A stretch of 64,000 nt of DNA from Amblyornis subalaris (lineage: Eukaryota; Chordata; Aves; Passeriformes; Ptilonorhynchidae). Where the stretch lies: the NCBI GenBank assembly GCA_018881555.1, contig JACAXG010000002.1:25011786-25075785 (forward strand), written 5' to 3'. The notes under the pieces were generated by a model. It was not told where the DNA came from and ran no database searches. It saw only the letters and a program-made list of their open reading frames with translations. Below are positions 36,176-47,285 of the stretch, piece by piece. Position 1 is the first letter of the stretch, and each line of letters starts with the position of its first letter. The position numbers were made by a program, and so were the translations under genes.

Positions 36176-38051
36176 ACTCAGATGTGATTGTCTGATATGA
36201 GACATAACTTTTGTGGCTACAGTAAATTTTCAGACTTGGATTAGTGTCAGGGTGGTCTTGTTTTGAAACTCCTGCCTCTCCTTCACAGTTTTCTTGTTTA
36301 CTGTCAGCGATGCCTGTGTTGGCTTCATGTTGAATTTACACAAAGTCTCACTGGGCTCAGGTCCGCGAAGACCCACATCAGTGCCAGTCCTAACAGATTA
36401 AGCTCCCTCTCTTCTCCACTGATCAGGGCAAGTCCTGGACCAGTCCTCTGCTGACATCCAGGTTCTTCATCCAGCTGCCCCTCCCTCGGCATCAGCCTGG
36501 GGGCCCTGCAGAGTGTCCTATTGCAGGGTGTAGTCATGCCCTGTTAGTCTGGATGTTTCCTGTGTTCCCACAGTCTCTGAGAAAGAAAGAATTGAGTTTT
36601 GGCCCTCCTCAAAGCAGCGTGACTGCTCCTGCAGAGCAGTGTGGTGCAAAGACATGAGAAAGAGCAGGCACAAAAAAAAGTCTTTCTCATTCCAGCCTCT
36701 TCATGTCCCTTCTGTTCACAGTATACAGATAAATGCAAAATAGCAGCTATGTAGACAGGTTTTCCCTGCTCTCTGGGGAAAAGTAGGAGGCTAAGAGGAA
36801 TGAGGAAGCAATTTTTTGCCTTTCTAGTAGGACCAGAATCTGAATTGCATTAGATGGTGTAGGAATGTATTTTTGCTTTCTGCAGCTGTGTATAGTTTAA
36901 AACCAGCAGAGCCATGGCCACAGTAAAAGAAAATACAAAATGGAAACAAACCACAGTACTAAAACCTAATAAAAATCATGTCATTTCTGTGCCAAATACG
37001 GTCAGAGACATAAAAGAGATGTTAATTAGTTACGTGTTCCTTACTTTTTGATGCTGTTTGCTCCCTGCTCTGCATTTTGCAGTTCTTTATGGGGTTGAGT
37101 GTTGTGCCACAGAGTGGGAGCAGATGCTATGCTGCCTTTGTGAGCACCTATGCCAGTGACAGGATTTGAGCATATCAGGCATATGTTTTATTCACTAAGA
37201 CTAAGAAGCCATTTTCTGTAAAGTTGAATATTGAATGATGGAAGAGGTATCTTGTGTTAATTTTATACTTTTTGGGGGGAGGTGCCAAAAAGAGATCAAA
37301 TATGTTTGGTACATGAGATATGAGAACGGCTGCATTTTGATAATAGTGCAGAGAAAGAGATGACCTTATTAAATTGTATCTGCCCAAATCTTCCAAAGCA
37401 AGAAGCACAATTACATTAGAACTCTCCAGAAACTCAGTAGATTTTCCTGGATTTTTATTCAGTCATGTCCCTATGAGTGAATACTATTAAAACCCTGTCC
37501 AATGGACACGACATTGCATGATATACTTCAAAGCCAAAGCCTAAGCTTTAGGTGCTATCATAAAATTATTTATTGGGGAAAACACTAAAGATAAAACACC
37601 ATTTGCAGACTGCCCACATGAAAATTCCTACACTCATGTCTTTGGGCTTGATTCAAGATCCATGAAAAACCTGTTACATTGCTCAGGCTTTGTGTGAAGA
37701 GATCTGACTATAGGAAGGAAGAAAGCAGGAGGAACAGATAAAATAGAGCATTTAAAGAAGGGATTGACTCACTGCTTTTAGATCAAGTCTGCGTTTCATA
37801 TAAAAAGGCAGAAATGTTTCATTTGTGGCTGACACTGGCACTTAGCAGATTTTTGTTGTTTAATTTTTTGAATTAATTAAAAACTGTGCAGTATTTTCTG
37901 GATTTATTGATTTCCCAGAAAAAAAAAAAAAAAGGGATATGATTTTGGCACTGACTGCACACAAGACAGGTAATTTAATCAATTCCCCTGTCACCTGTAT
38001 TTGTCTATCTACAGGAGAAACACAGTGATACCATCAGCAATTTGAAATAGC

Positions 38052-38625
38052 TGTCATTTAAGTATGAGCATGATTCACCAAGGGCAAACCAGGCTTGACA
38101 AACCTGATCCCCTCTGTGACAGAGTAGCACACTCGGTTGGTGGGGGGCGAGCAGTGGACATGTCTACCTGGATTTCTCCAAAGCTTTCCTGTATGGTTTC
38201 TCATAGCCTCCTCCTGGAGAAACTGGTGTGTTATGGCCTAGGCAAGTGGTCTGGGCGGTGGGTGGGGAAGAGGCTGACCAGCTCACCCAGACAGTGCTGG
38301 TGAATAGCTTCATTCCAAACTGGCAACCTGTCACAAGTAGGGATCCCCAGGGACCAATATTGGGCTCAATGCTGTTTGCTACCTTCATAAATGACATGGA
38401 AGATGGGTTCAAGTGTACTTGGATGAAGTCTGCCAATGATAACAAACTGAGTGGGAAACTGAAGACTTTGGAAGGAACAGCCACCCTGCAGGAAAGCCTG
38501 GACAGGCTGAAAGAGTGAGCTAAGAAGAACCTTATCAGGTTCAACAAGGTCTTGCACCTGGGAAACCATAGACCAGGAGTGTGACACAGGCTGGGATCTA
38601 CCCAGCTGGGGATTAACTCTGAATC
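38052..38625 (+). mobile_element. CR1 LINE fragment, reverse-transcriptase core, catalytic motif lost
   Basis: This is an internal ORF2 piece of a CR1 retrotransposon. In order on the plus strand, across several frame breaks, it shows: FTKGKPGLTNL (about 38080-38115), the SHSLLLEKL block (about 38195-38230), then WQPVTSRDPQGPILG followed by SMLFATFINDMEDGF (about 38320-38410). That last part corresponds to the CR1 palm segment 'PQGSVLGPLLF...FINDL'. The active-site motif that is normally F/YADD reads S-A-N-D at 38429-38440, so the first aspartate of the DD pair is asparagine. LDRLKE is then followed by a stop at 38516-38518. The ORF2 end and 3' UTR are missing; the match fades near 38625. Frames on the opposite strand are shadows. 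Inactive. Confidence 0.93.
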
Positions 38626-39125
38626 AATGTATATGAATCCATGGTCTCAGACAGAAGACAGCAGTGCATCTTTCTTGCTATGACACCTAAATGACCTGAT
38701 GTACACAGAACCTTTTTAAACTGCTATGGTAAAATCCTATCCATGGTTTCCATCTGTAATAAAAAATCAGACCTCCAAGGACTTTGGCCCAGCAGTGTGG
38801 AGCTGAGCAGTGCCCAAGATGAAACACAAGCTTTCTTACTGGGGTGGGATTTGCTGTGATACCAATCACTCAACAACAAGCCCTTTAAATACCACTTTTT
38901 GCTCAAACATGGTTCCTGAACATGCTGTGGTATAGCATTAATAGGAGAGGAAACCACAAAACTTATTTAAATAGATATATCAGATTTATGTAGCAAACAA
39001 AATGTACTAAATTCTCCTAGCTGAGTAAAGAATTTTCTTAAAAAAGTTCTTTATATGGCAAATAAGATATAGAGCCAAAAATTACATTAAATCTTTATAA
39101 ATTGTGGAGTCCTGTTTGAATAAAA

Positions 39126-39178
39126 GGATTTATGCAGGTAATTCTATTAATGGTATTGATAGCTATCTGCATAAATCC
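39126..39178. repeat. 53-nt imperfect hairpin (22 pairs)
   Basis: GGATTTATGCAG at 39126-39137 pairs perfectly with CTGCATAAATCC at 39167-39178. Pairing continues inwards through three more pairs (one G-U), a 3/1 internal bulge and seven further pairs (CTATTAA with TTGATAG, one G-U), closing on the 5-base loop TGGTA. Outside the arms complementarity is lost. The layout is shorter than a typical microRNA precursor (about 60-80 nt) but resembles its upper stem; it could also be a tiny MITE or a template-switch product. I recognise no known microRNA sequence in either arm. Confidence 0.8.
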
Positions 39179-41331
39179 CAGCCTTTCTTACACAAAAATA
39201 TGTTTTTACATTCAAAAAGCATCTGGCCATCAAATAATGCAGTACTGTAATCCTTGCTTTCAGTTAGGAAGATGAGGATGGTGTTCTGTATGTAATTATC
39301 GTATACGTTAACAAATAATGCAGCAAGATATTTTCAAGGGATTTTTTAATAGAGTGAAAAATAAGATGTTTGGTTATCTTTCAGAAAGAAAGAGCAAATA
39401 TGGCCTATGAAGTCTCACTTATTTTCTGTCCAAATAATCTGTAACACTTGGAAATTTAAAACTCGTTTTCAGATGAGTTAATTAATTTTTATCAAACATG
39501 ACCAAGTTTGTGTAGAAGAGGTATTAAAAAATTTCTGGATGCATTTCTTAAAGCACCCAACAGCTGAAATAACTGTGTGGGTTTTGGTAATTCCTGATGA
39601 GTGGTCACAGTACTAGAGCTCTGGCCAAATAGTCAGTAGAGAGTAGGATCAAATGCTAATATTTGATTAAGTTCTTCTAGATGTTTTCCTTTAGATTAGG
39701 TCAGAATCCTACCCAATTAAACCTGGAGGAAGAACATGTTTTCAGAAAATCTGGGGGGCAGAGGAAGGAACATTCATTATTTTGTCCAAATATCCTACCA
39801 AAAAAAAAAGGTTTCTAATTTTCAAGTTGTGGATCTGAACTCAAATTTAGAAGGAGCATATGGGTCTTCATCAACCTTATCCTGACTCTTGTAATTTAAA
39901 CAATATTTGTACTTCCAGAAAATAAGGATGAATGTGTCCCTAGCAATGTAGATGTACTGGGAGGGTGTAAGCCTCTCCCACAGCCTCGTTTGGCTAAATA
40001 TAATATAATAATATTTATTATGTTCAGAATGACCAGAACAATTTTGTTGCCCTCTGTTGTATGTTAACTTGGAGAAAATAATCCAACAGTGCTGCAAATT
40101 ACTGTTTGCTGAGGGAGTGAAAACGTGCTAACACCCAGAAACTCTGGCTGTCTGCTGGTAGAGGTAGGCAAAAGAAGCCTATAGGTACAATATTCAGGGT
40201 GAAATATTCTGGAAAGGCTTGTGGGCACACTGAGCATCTTCTGGAAAGACTGAAAAGATTGAGCTGAAAAGGAACAAGCAGAAGGGGAAAAAAGATTATG
40301 TTCTTATTTTTTCTCTGTTACAACTGACAGGAAAGATCTTTAAAAAGTAGTCTTTGAAGAGGGTTATCTAGCTCTGACTATTTTATTACAAGTCCATGCC
40401 ACTGCTGTGTGTTTTGATAGATGTTCCTTCTCTTAAATAGTTCAACCTGTTCCAAAGTAATCAATGCATCTGTTTCTGTATTCCTCAGGCTCACATACAG
40501 TGTGCAGTCATTAGTGAAGTCTGTGGCTGATATTTTATGCTCCTCCACACCCAAAAGTAATGAGAAACTATTTTATAGCCAGACATATCTTCTGAGTGCT
40601 TACTTTACAAAAAGGAAATTTTCAAAGAAGCTGACAAAATCAGAAAAAGTACTGAAACTGCTATTAAGATTCATATTTTTTCCACTAGGATTATTTTTCA
40701 ATGGTCATTTATTTCTAAGGAATTGTTTAAGTAATATGAAGAATCTAAACAGAAGAGAAATGCTGAAACTGCAAATATCCATATCTGAAGTAGCAAAGAA
40801 TTTTCAAGACTACCTGTAAGACATCTCTTTTATTTCCCACTGGGAAGATTGTTCGCTTTTTCTGAAGAAATGGTGTGCCTTCTCCATTAAGACCGATCTG
40901 TAGAATCATAATAGGAAAAAAAGAAGATTCTGAATTCCAGATGCTGGATTTCTAGGGATTCAGTCATGACAGGACTTATTTGCTGGTTTCAGAACGGACG
41001 GAATTCACTCCTTCAGGCAGCCTGTATACAAAAGTCACTCTCTGCATTCAAATCTACCTGAAGCTCCTAAGTGTAGATTGTTACTGATACCCTAAGTAAC
41101 ATGCAGGGATAAATTTTGTTTCATTTATATGCAATTGGTTGTCTTTACAAATCTCCAAGGAAGACTTTTGGAAAGGTGAACTATCAGACACAACCTCAGA
41201 GGATAAAAACAAACATGGCACCCTACCTCCCAGGAAGACTACTTTCAGAATTACAACTGTGCTGAACTGTACCCACTGCTGAGCAAACACATGCCAAAAC
41301 CTCATTTTGTGCACTCAGAATTACTTTGGGA

Positions 41332-41351
41332 TTGTTTGTTTGTTTGTTTTT
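41332..41351. repeat. Short (TTTG)n microsatellite
   Basis: Four TTTG units ending in a T run. Confidence 0.85.
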
Positions 41352-43480
41352 CAATTGTTTTGCACTCCAAAATTACAGAAGGATACATGAAAACCAACCC
41401 CACCCAAGTCTTTGTATCAAATTTCACATCAGGGTTTTATTTTATCTTGCAACAAAGGGAATAATTTCTGATGTGCTTTAATATATGCTGCTGTACCTGC
41501 TCAGAAAATGATGTAGTTCTTATGAAATTTCACACAAAAATTATATGTAATTATCTCCCCTCTACTAGGGAATGTACTAGGCTGAATAGCTGTAAAGTGT
41601 ATTTAATGCTATTTTAAAAGATAAAAATGGAGGCGGACAGATTTCCATTTAAATCATATTTCAATCAACCTTAAAGGTTCAGTTTACACAGTAAGGGTAT
41701 AAAATGTTAGCTCATTAAATATGCACAATGTTTTGCATTGCATGAAGGATGTGGATTGTACTTTCAATTTCCAAGCAAATTAAACCTGCTGTCAGAAAGT
41801 ACACTGTAGCAGGATACAGTGGGCTCTGTGAAAACCAATTTAAACAATTTATGCTACTGCATATCAGTTGAGCGAATTGGATTTCAGATAAATCCTCAGT
41901 GACAAGCTTAGGTTCTTCTTGCAAGAGTAGGAAGAATCCGTATCTCTTTTTCTGATCACAGATTTAGGACAATACTTTTACACTCCATGCAAAGGAGTTG
42001 AAAGAGTTTTGGTGGGAGATCCTGCACAGAAGGCACAAAAAAAATTATTATGCAGCGAGAGACAGGCTCTGTGACTTAGCAGCAACTGTCTGTATCTTGC
42101 CACATACACATTAGGGCTTGATCAGTGAACGTGTATGTAGCTTGCAGACCAGCATACCCATCCCTAGCTTTCCTCTGTGTGAATGTAGGCAGCGACCCCA
42201 TGGTATCCTCCTTTCTCATTTCAGTTCACAGACACATATAGATGTTTTTCTCAGGCCTTTGAAGGCTGCATAAGGAGCCAGATTGTGAATTAACTCATTC
42301 CAGCCAATATATCTCATCATATGATTTTCCTTAATCCCTGTGCTATGAATAAAAGGAGGCCAAACCTTGCCTATCCAGTGCCTTGTGGTTTGGTTTTTTT
42401 TTCCATAATGTGTAATTAGTAAACCACACTTGATATTAAATTCTCAAACACCAACTTTCAACTCATTTCCAGTGCTCTAATGAACAGCTGGGGACACATC
42501 CTCACATATAACTTCTTATGGTATTCATTGTGCTTAAAAAAGAAATGCTAAGAACTTTCCAAACATTGATTCATCAACCAGCTAAGAATTCTGAGAATTC
42601 ATCTGTTGGCAAAAATGTTTGTGATAAAGACGAGGCCATGGAGTAACTGCCTGCATTTAATTGGAAAGCATTTCAAATAACTGTATATGTAACATAATCA
42701 AACATAAAACAATTTGAAGATAACCAAATGTCTAAGGCAAGATAATTTTATTGAACAAGTACAATTCCTTAGAAATAACACATTGATGCAAGCACTGTCT
42801 TCAATGTGTTCATAAGAATAGGCAAAATGTTCTAGATGGTACTCTTAAAAATTAAATGACTCAGCAAAGTCCTTTTATGGTTCTTTCTCAGAAAGACTCT
42901 GGGAGGCTTTATGTTGTCATCATATCATCCCAGCCAACATATTGCTAAATTGCTGCCACTACCGAAGAAATTGGATTCTGTTTGTACAACACCCAACCAT
43001 ATTTTCAGCCATCTTATCTCTAGACAGCAATCACAGCAAGTCCGATTTCCAGCCATAAAGTCTGTTTTTCCAAAAGTGGCATCCATCTCCCAAAAGATTT
43101 CCATCAGACACTTCTGTAAGCATCTTTCAAGTTTCCTCTGGATGAATCTGTCATGCAATTAGGTTACTGATGGGCTGCCATGACAAAGAGGTTGCCGTTT
43201 GCCTTTTGATGTACTTTTGATTTTGATGCTTTAAGTGTTTCCTTCTTTTAAATGCTGTCTTCTGGGAGCTGTACCCACTCTGTTTTATGTTTTGAATAAA
43301 ATACTTGCAGCAGCATCTTTTCTTTGTGAATCCAAAGAGGACGTTATAATGTGTCATATTTTTCCCAGGAGTGAATATTATTTTGAATATTTACTATATT
43401 GTGGAATAGTCTGTAGACTAAAGAGTGTATTTAGTTACTGGTTTTCTCTGGCCTGAGAAATCTTTCAGTTGGCAAAATAA

Positions 43481-43725
43481 ATCATAGAATCTTAGAATCA
43501 TAAAACGACTTGGTTTGGAAGGGACCTTAAAGATCATCTAGTTGCAGCCCCCCTGCCATGGGCAGGGACACCTTCTGCTAGATCAGGTTGCTCAGAGTTC
43601 CATCCCACTCGGCCTTGAACACTTCCAGGGGTGGGGCATCCACAGCTTCTCTGGGCAACCCATGTCAGTGCCTCACTACCCTCACAGAAGAGAATTTCTT
43701 CTCATTCTTCCAAAATATCTAAATA
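43481..43725 (-). mobile_element. CR1 LINE extreme 3' end (3' UTR plus last ORF2 codons)
   Basis: A short, relatively well preserved CR1 tail read on the minus strand. The plus-strand text starts with ATCATAGAAT and AGAATCATAA (the complement of the terminal ATTCTATGAT repeats). It continues TTGGAAGGGACCTTAAAGATC, CCCCCCTGCCATGGGCAGGGA, GCCTTGAACACTTCCAGG and TGGGGCATCCACAGCTTCTC, the standard complement of the CR1 3' end. It breaks off near 43725 within the C-terminal ORF2 region. Its closeness to the usual CR1 wording suggests a younger insertion than the 20.8 kb or 46.6 kb copies. No function remains; it ends in intact terminal repeats. Confidence 0.95.
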
Positions 43726-45125
43726 GTAATGTTTTCTGTTCAGCCTTCATTTGGTTCTGATTCCTGTGGCTTATGATACCATCTTTACTTATATTATGAT
43801 TTACTATTTTTCCTCAAGATCTCTGCCTTGTTCATTGCAGAGTGGAATGGATCTGCAGATACATCACATCTACGGAATGAAAGAGACTATTGTCTGCAGG
43901 AATTCCTTTCCTGAGGTTGGAATAGTGAGGCAAGAACCTGAAAGAGAGAGAAAAACTAAGACAGCTATTGTTCCTCTAGAGAAATAGGTTTACTCCTGTC
44001 TTTACTTCCTGAGTTTCTTAGTGATGTTACTGTCCACTTTCTAGAATAACTTTTGTCTAGTCACTATTTTTTTTCTTTTTGCTTTTTTTTCCCATGAATT
44101 AAGTTTGCACTGAGATATTTTTCTAAGAGAAAAACAAATAGAATACTATTGTAGAAATTTAAAACGTGGAAGATCAAATTTATCTTTTTATTATTTAAGT
44201 AATTCTATAGTTAAGTCCAGCAGCTACTATGTACTGCTTTATTCCCAGCTTCTCACTGATACAGTTTTCCAATTTATTCATGTCTTATTTTTGCCTGGCT
44301 TTCCCTACACTGGTATGGAATACTTCAGGTCAAAGAGACTTCATTCATTGTTAAAATTATTTATTTAAATTCCAATCAGCATGAGCTTTTATAAAAATAA
44401 CTTCAAAACTTTGTGCATTCCTGCTTTTCATTATCGTGTTTAATGAAGAAATTATGAATGCAGATTTTAATGTCATCAGTGTGAGGATATTGCTTTTGAA
44501 TTTTGCAGCACATCTCAAGGCAAAGAAATAAAACAGCCCTTTAAAAGAAATGTTTTGTACTGCAGGTGGTTAGGCAACCCCTTAGTTCTGTATGTGAGCA
44601 GTGACTAGTCCTATGTTTCATTTATGCAAATGCATAACACAATTCAGAATCTGCCCCTAAACCAGGCAACTGATCTGCAAATAAATTTGAGTTAGGTAGT
44701 GAAGAATATTGTTGTCTGAGGGCTCCAATTCTAGTTTTATTGTATTTTTTTCCTCTTAGTTTTCTAATGTCCTTGTAGCTTAACCAAATTGCCTTGGTGT
44801 TAATGAGGCATAATTACTTGCACTTTCTAAACACTAACTATTTTCTTTCTTTTTTTAATGTTTCTAGGTCAAAATATTAACACTTGTCTAACAGGAATAG
44901 TCTATGTTTATATTCTTCATTTAGGCAGTTAAAGGATGGGTTTTCTCAAAGCAGTTAAGCAATTTAGGAAGGTATGTCCTACTAGTTTATGCCCTGGTCA
45001 GCATAAGGTAGCGTAAATGATTTAGAGCTCTTGATGTCAAATGTATCAGAAGATGTCTATGGTCTAAAAACACTTTCTTAATATCCAGTTTATAAAATAA
45101 GAAGAGATAAAGAACTAGAAGTAAA

Positions 45126-45145
45126 AAACAAACAAACAAACAAAC
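45126..45145. repeat. Short (AAAC)n microsatellite
   Basis: About five AAAC units within an A-rich run extending to about 45175. Confidence 0.9.
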
Positions 45146-45261
45146 ATAAAATAAAACTAAAATTAAAAACTTTATCCAGGTTGGCCTATATTCCAAATTG
45201 CTGCTACTAGTCTTTCTTAAGTATGGACGTATCCTTTATTTTATTTTTAAATACATATTAC

Positions 45262-45332
45262 TTGATTTTTTTATGCTGTCATCTTTCTATTGCAGGTAAG
45301 CAATATTAACTCTCCAAAATATCAGTGTAAGT
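45262..45332 (+). other. Candidate recursive splice site (polypyrimidine-CAG|GTAAG)
   Basis: A T/C-rich tract (about 45264-45290, GATTTTTTTATGCTGTCATC then TTTCTATTG) ends in CAG|GTAAGC with the AG/GT junction between 45295 and 45296. That places a good 3' splice site directly against a good 5' splice site. Thirty-one bases further, CAGT|GTAAGT gives a second 5' splice-site-like sequence (GT at 45327). This is the arrangement described for recursive splicing in very long vertebrate introns, with a short 'RS-exon'. It is only meaningful if this window lies in an intron of a plus-strand gene, which I cannot show. A chance occurrence is the main alternative. Confidence 0.3.
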
Positions 45333-46473
45333 TAAAAGAGTAAATACTTTCATTTAGAAGAGAAGACCCCTAAGTATTTCCTATGAAAAAAATGAACTTC
45401 CCCTTGAACTTGCCTCTAACACTGAAACTGCTGCCTATTTCATCAAAATGTTTACCAATGTGTTCAATGTCTTCTGCTCAACTTATGTTGTCATAATACT
45501 ATTATTTTTATGAGATAAGGAGGCATAGGTAATTATGCTATATACTACATAAAAATTTTTTCAGCTACAAGTGGTTGCAGGCTTTATGCATCAAAGATGT
45601 TGCCTTTGCACTGCATGCTAAGGAAAAGTACTAGAAATTATACTAACTAGAAAATATAACTGCTTGTTCAAATATTAATATACTCCCCATATAGTCATTA
45701 TAACTAAACGGGAAAAATTGCTTTTGAGCATTTCATATTCATCAATAGTTCATGAAAATACGTAACAAGTTATGACACATCTAATAAAGATGAAAGGGAT
45801 TAAAATCCTTGTAAATTTTTAATATGGATAATAAAGGGCATTAATACAGCTTAATTATATTGATAAATAATTAAAACTACTTTTTAAACTATGTTTTATT
45901 TTTATTTGAAATAACTTTTTGTGGTACTCTTGGAGGAATTATATACATGGCGTTATACTGCTTGGCACTCTACAAGGGGAAGTAAAAGTTGTTATATTGA
46001 TTATCTGAGTAAATATGGCCATTTAAAACACTTAGAACATTTCAGCCAAAATGTTGTATCTTTTAAAATATTATTTTATATCCAAACTTTTGATACATAT
46101 TAAATAACAATAAAAAACCCTGAAAGGTCTGTTCTGAGGTTAGATGGCTAATTGGTCTGCCACTCTTAAGGCAAATCAATTTCTGTACATGTTATCATAC
46201 AAAGGAATAATGTTGCTGGATTTGCAGGGGACACATTTAGTTTTCAGTCAGCTCAAATATAGCTGAGTTAGAGGAAATGTAGGTATTTGATTTAAAACCA
46301 GAGGCTTAAACCAAAGTTCAAGACTAAGTCCCTTGCTCTATCTCAGGGAAATATTGTAACTTTATTCCCTCAGCAAAGTGAGCTAATATTACATAGGAGC
46401 TTTAACTACTTAGTAATTCAGGGTTGACACACTTTTAGCAAGATCCATATGCCCAGATTGAAATTTTTCTTTC

Positions 46474-46511
46474 TCACCTTTGCTGCATTTTCACCTTTGC
46501 TGCATTTTCAC
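46474..46511. repeat. 17-bp exact tandem duplication
   Basis: TCACCTTTGCTGCATTT occurs twice head to tail (46474-46490 and 46491-46507) and is followed by the first bases of a third unit (TCAC). The copies are identical, indicating a recent duplication. It lies about 80 bases from the end of the CR1 copy that begins at 46591. Confidence 0.95.
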
Positions 46512-46590
46512 AGGGGAGTGCACCAGTGTACATCCCTTTCTCTCTTTTTTCGTCTCTGTGTTCCCTGGCTGCAGGCTGCTGACACTCATC

Positions 46591-47285
46591 TAGAATCATA
46601 GAATTATAGAATGTCTTAAATTCTAAGGGATCCATATGAATCATTGAGTCCAACTCCCTTCTTCTCACAAGACTACCTAAAACTAAGCCATATGACCACA
46701 AATGTGGTCCAGACGTTCCTTGAACACTGTCAGATTTGTTGTCATGATCACATCCTTGCAGAGCCTGTTCCGGCGACCAACCCCCTCTCAGTCAAGAACC
46801 TTTTTCCTAATGTCCAATCGGAACTTCCCCCAACACAGCTTCACACCACTCATTTCCTCATGTCCTATCGTTGGTCACCAGAGAGAGAGAACAGCACCTC
46901 CCCCTCTGCTGTCCCCCTTGAGAAAGCAAGGAGGGCAAACCCTCAGCCTTCTCCAAGCTCAGCAAACCCAATGACTTCAGCCTTTCCTTGTAAATCTTGT
47001 CTTCGAGTCCTTTCAGCATCTTCTTACTCTCCCTTGCATACAGTCTAGTAACTGTATAGCCTCCTTCTGTTGTGGTGCCCAAAACTGCACAGAGCATTCG
47101 AGGTGAGGCCACACCACAGAGCGGAGAATCCCCTCCCTTGCCCAGCTGGTGATGCTGTGCCCTCCTGGCTGCCAGGGCACACTGTTCAGCTTGCCATGCA
47201 CCCAAGCACCCAGATCTCTTTCCACAGGGACTCTCTCCAGCCTCTTGTCCCACAATTTGGCTATCATGCGTGTACAACTTGCTGT
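46591..47285 (-). mobile_element. CR1 LINE, 3' part (GC-richer CR1 subfamily)
   Basis: About 700 bases of a 5'-truncated CR1 read on the minus strand. The plus-strand left end, AGAATCATAGAATTATAGAATG, is the complement of the terminal repeats. The minus-strand translation gives VERDLGAWVHGKLNSVPW (about 47170-47220), then AREGIL...VVWPHLECSVQFWAPQQKE (about 47070-47130), and in another frame KMLKGLEDKIYKERLKSLG (about 46970-47020) and SLVTNDRT (about 46858-46880). These are the CR1 ORF2 C-terminal blocks in order, split by frameshifts. The wording (GTCACCAGAGAGAGAGAACAGC, CCAATCGGAACTTCCCC, AGGTGAGGCCACACCAC) points to a different CR1 subfamily from the copies at 12.5 and 43.5 kb. The reverse-transcriptase core is missing; inactive. 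The plus-strand frames of 120-134 codons over this interval are shadows. The 5' limit is uncertain; a frame continues open to about 47500 without recognisable similarity. Confidence 0.93.

Larger units (their letters stand above)
32577..38051. other. Non-coding DNA
   Basis: No gene is recognised. Two modestly GC-richer patches (35100-35450 and 36090-36560) carry overlapping short frames on both strands but no supported exon. A good polypyrimidine-AG stretch ending near 35446 is not followed by a convincing coding exon. A 28-base tandem duplication, a 14-bp palindrome and a 15-A run (37919-37933) are the only structures seen. Confidence 0.55.
38626..43480. other. Non-coding AT-rich DNA
   Basis: No gene is recognised. 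The 132-codon plus-strand frame 40421-40819 has no domain or supporting context. The hairpin at 39126-39178 and a short (TTTG)n repeat are listed separately. Short A runs occur near 39800. Confidence 0.6.
43726..46590. other. Non-coding AT-rich DNA
   Basis: No gene is recognised; frames stay below 80 codons. The stretch includes several ATTA/TAAT-rich runs (notably 44340-44560 and 45780-45920) that look like ordinary AT-rich vertebrate DNA but could hide conserved non-coding elements. This cannot be judged without alignment. Confidence 0.55.

Noticed and set aside
40421..40819. 132-codon open frame on the plus strand
   Set aside because: AT-rich codons reading through simple sequence; no domain or supporting context.
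46644..47048. 134-codon plus-strand frame and neighbouring plus-strand frames
   Set aside because: Antisense shadows of the minus-strand CR1 ORF2 remnant.
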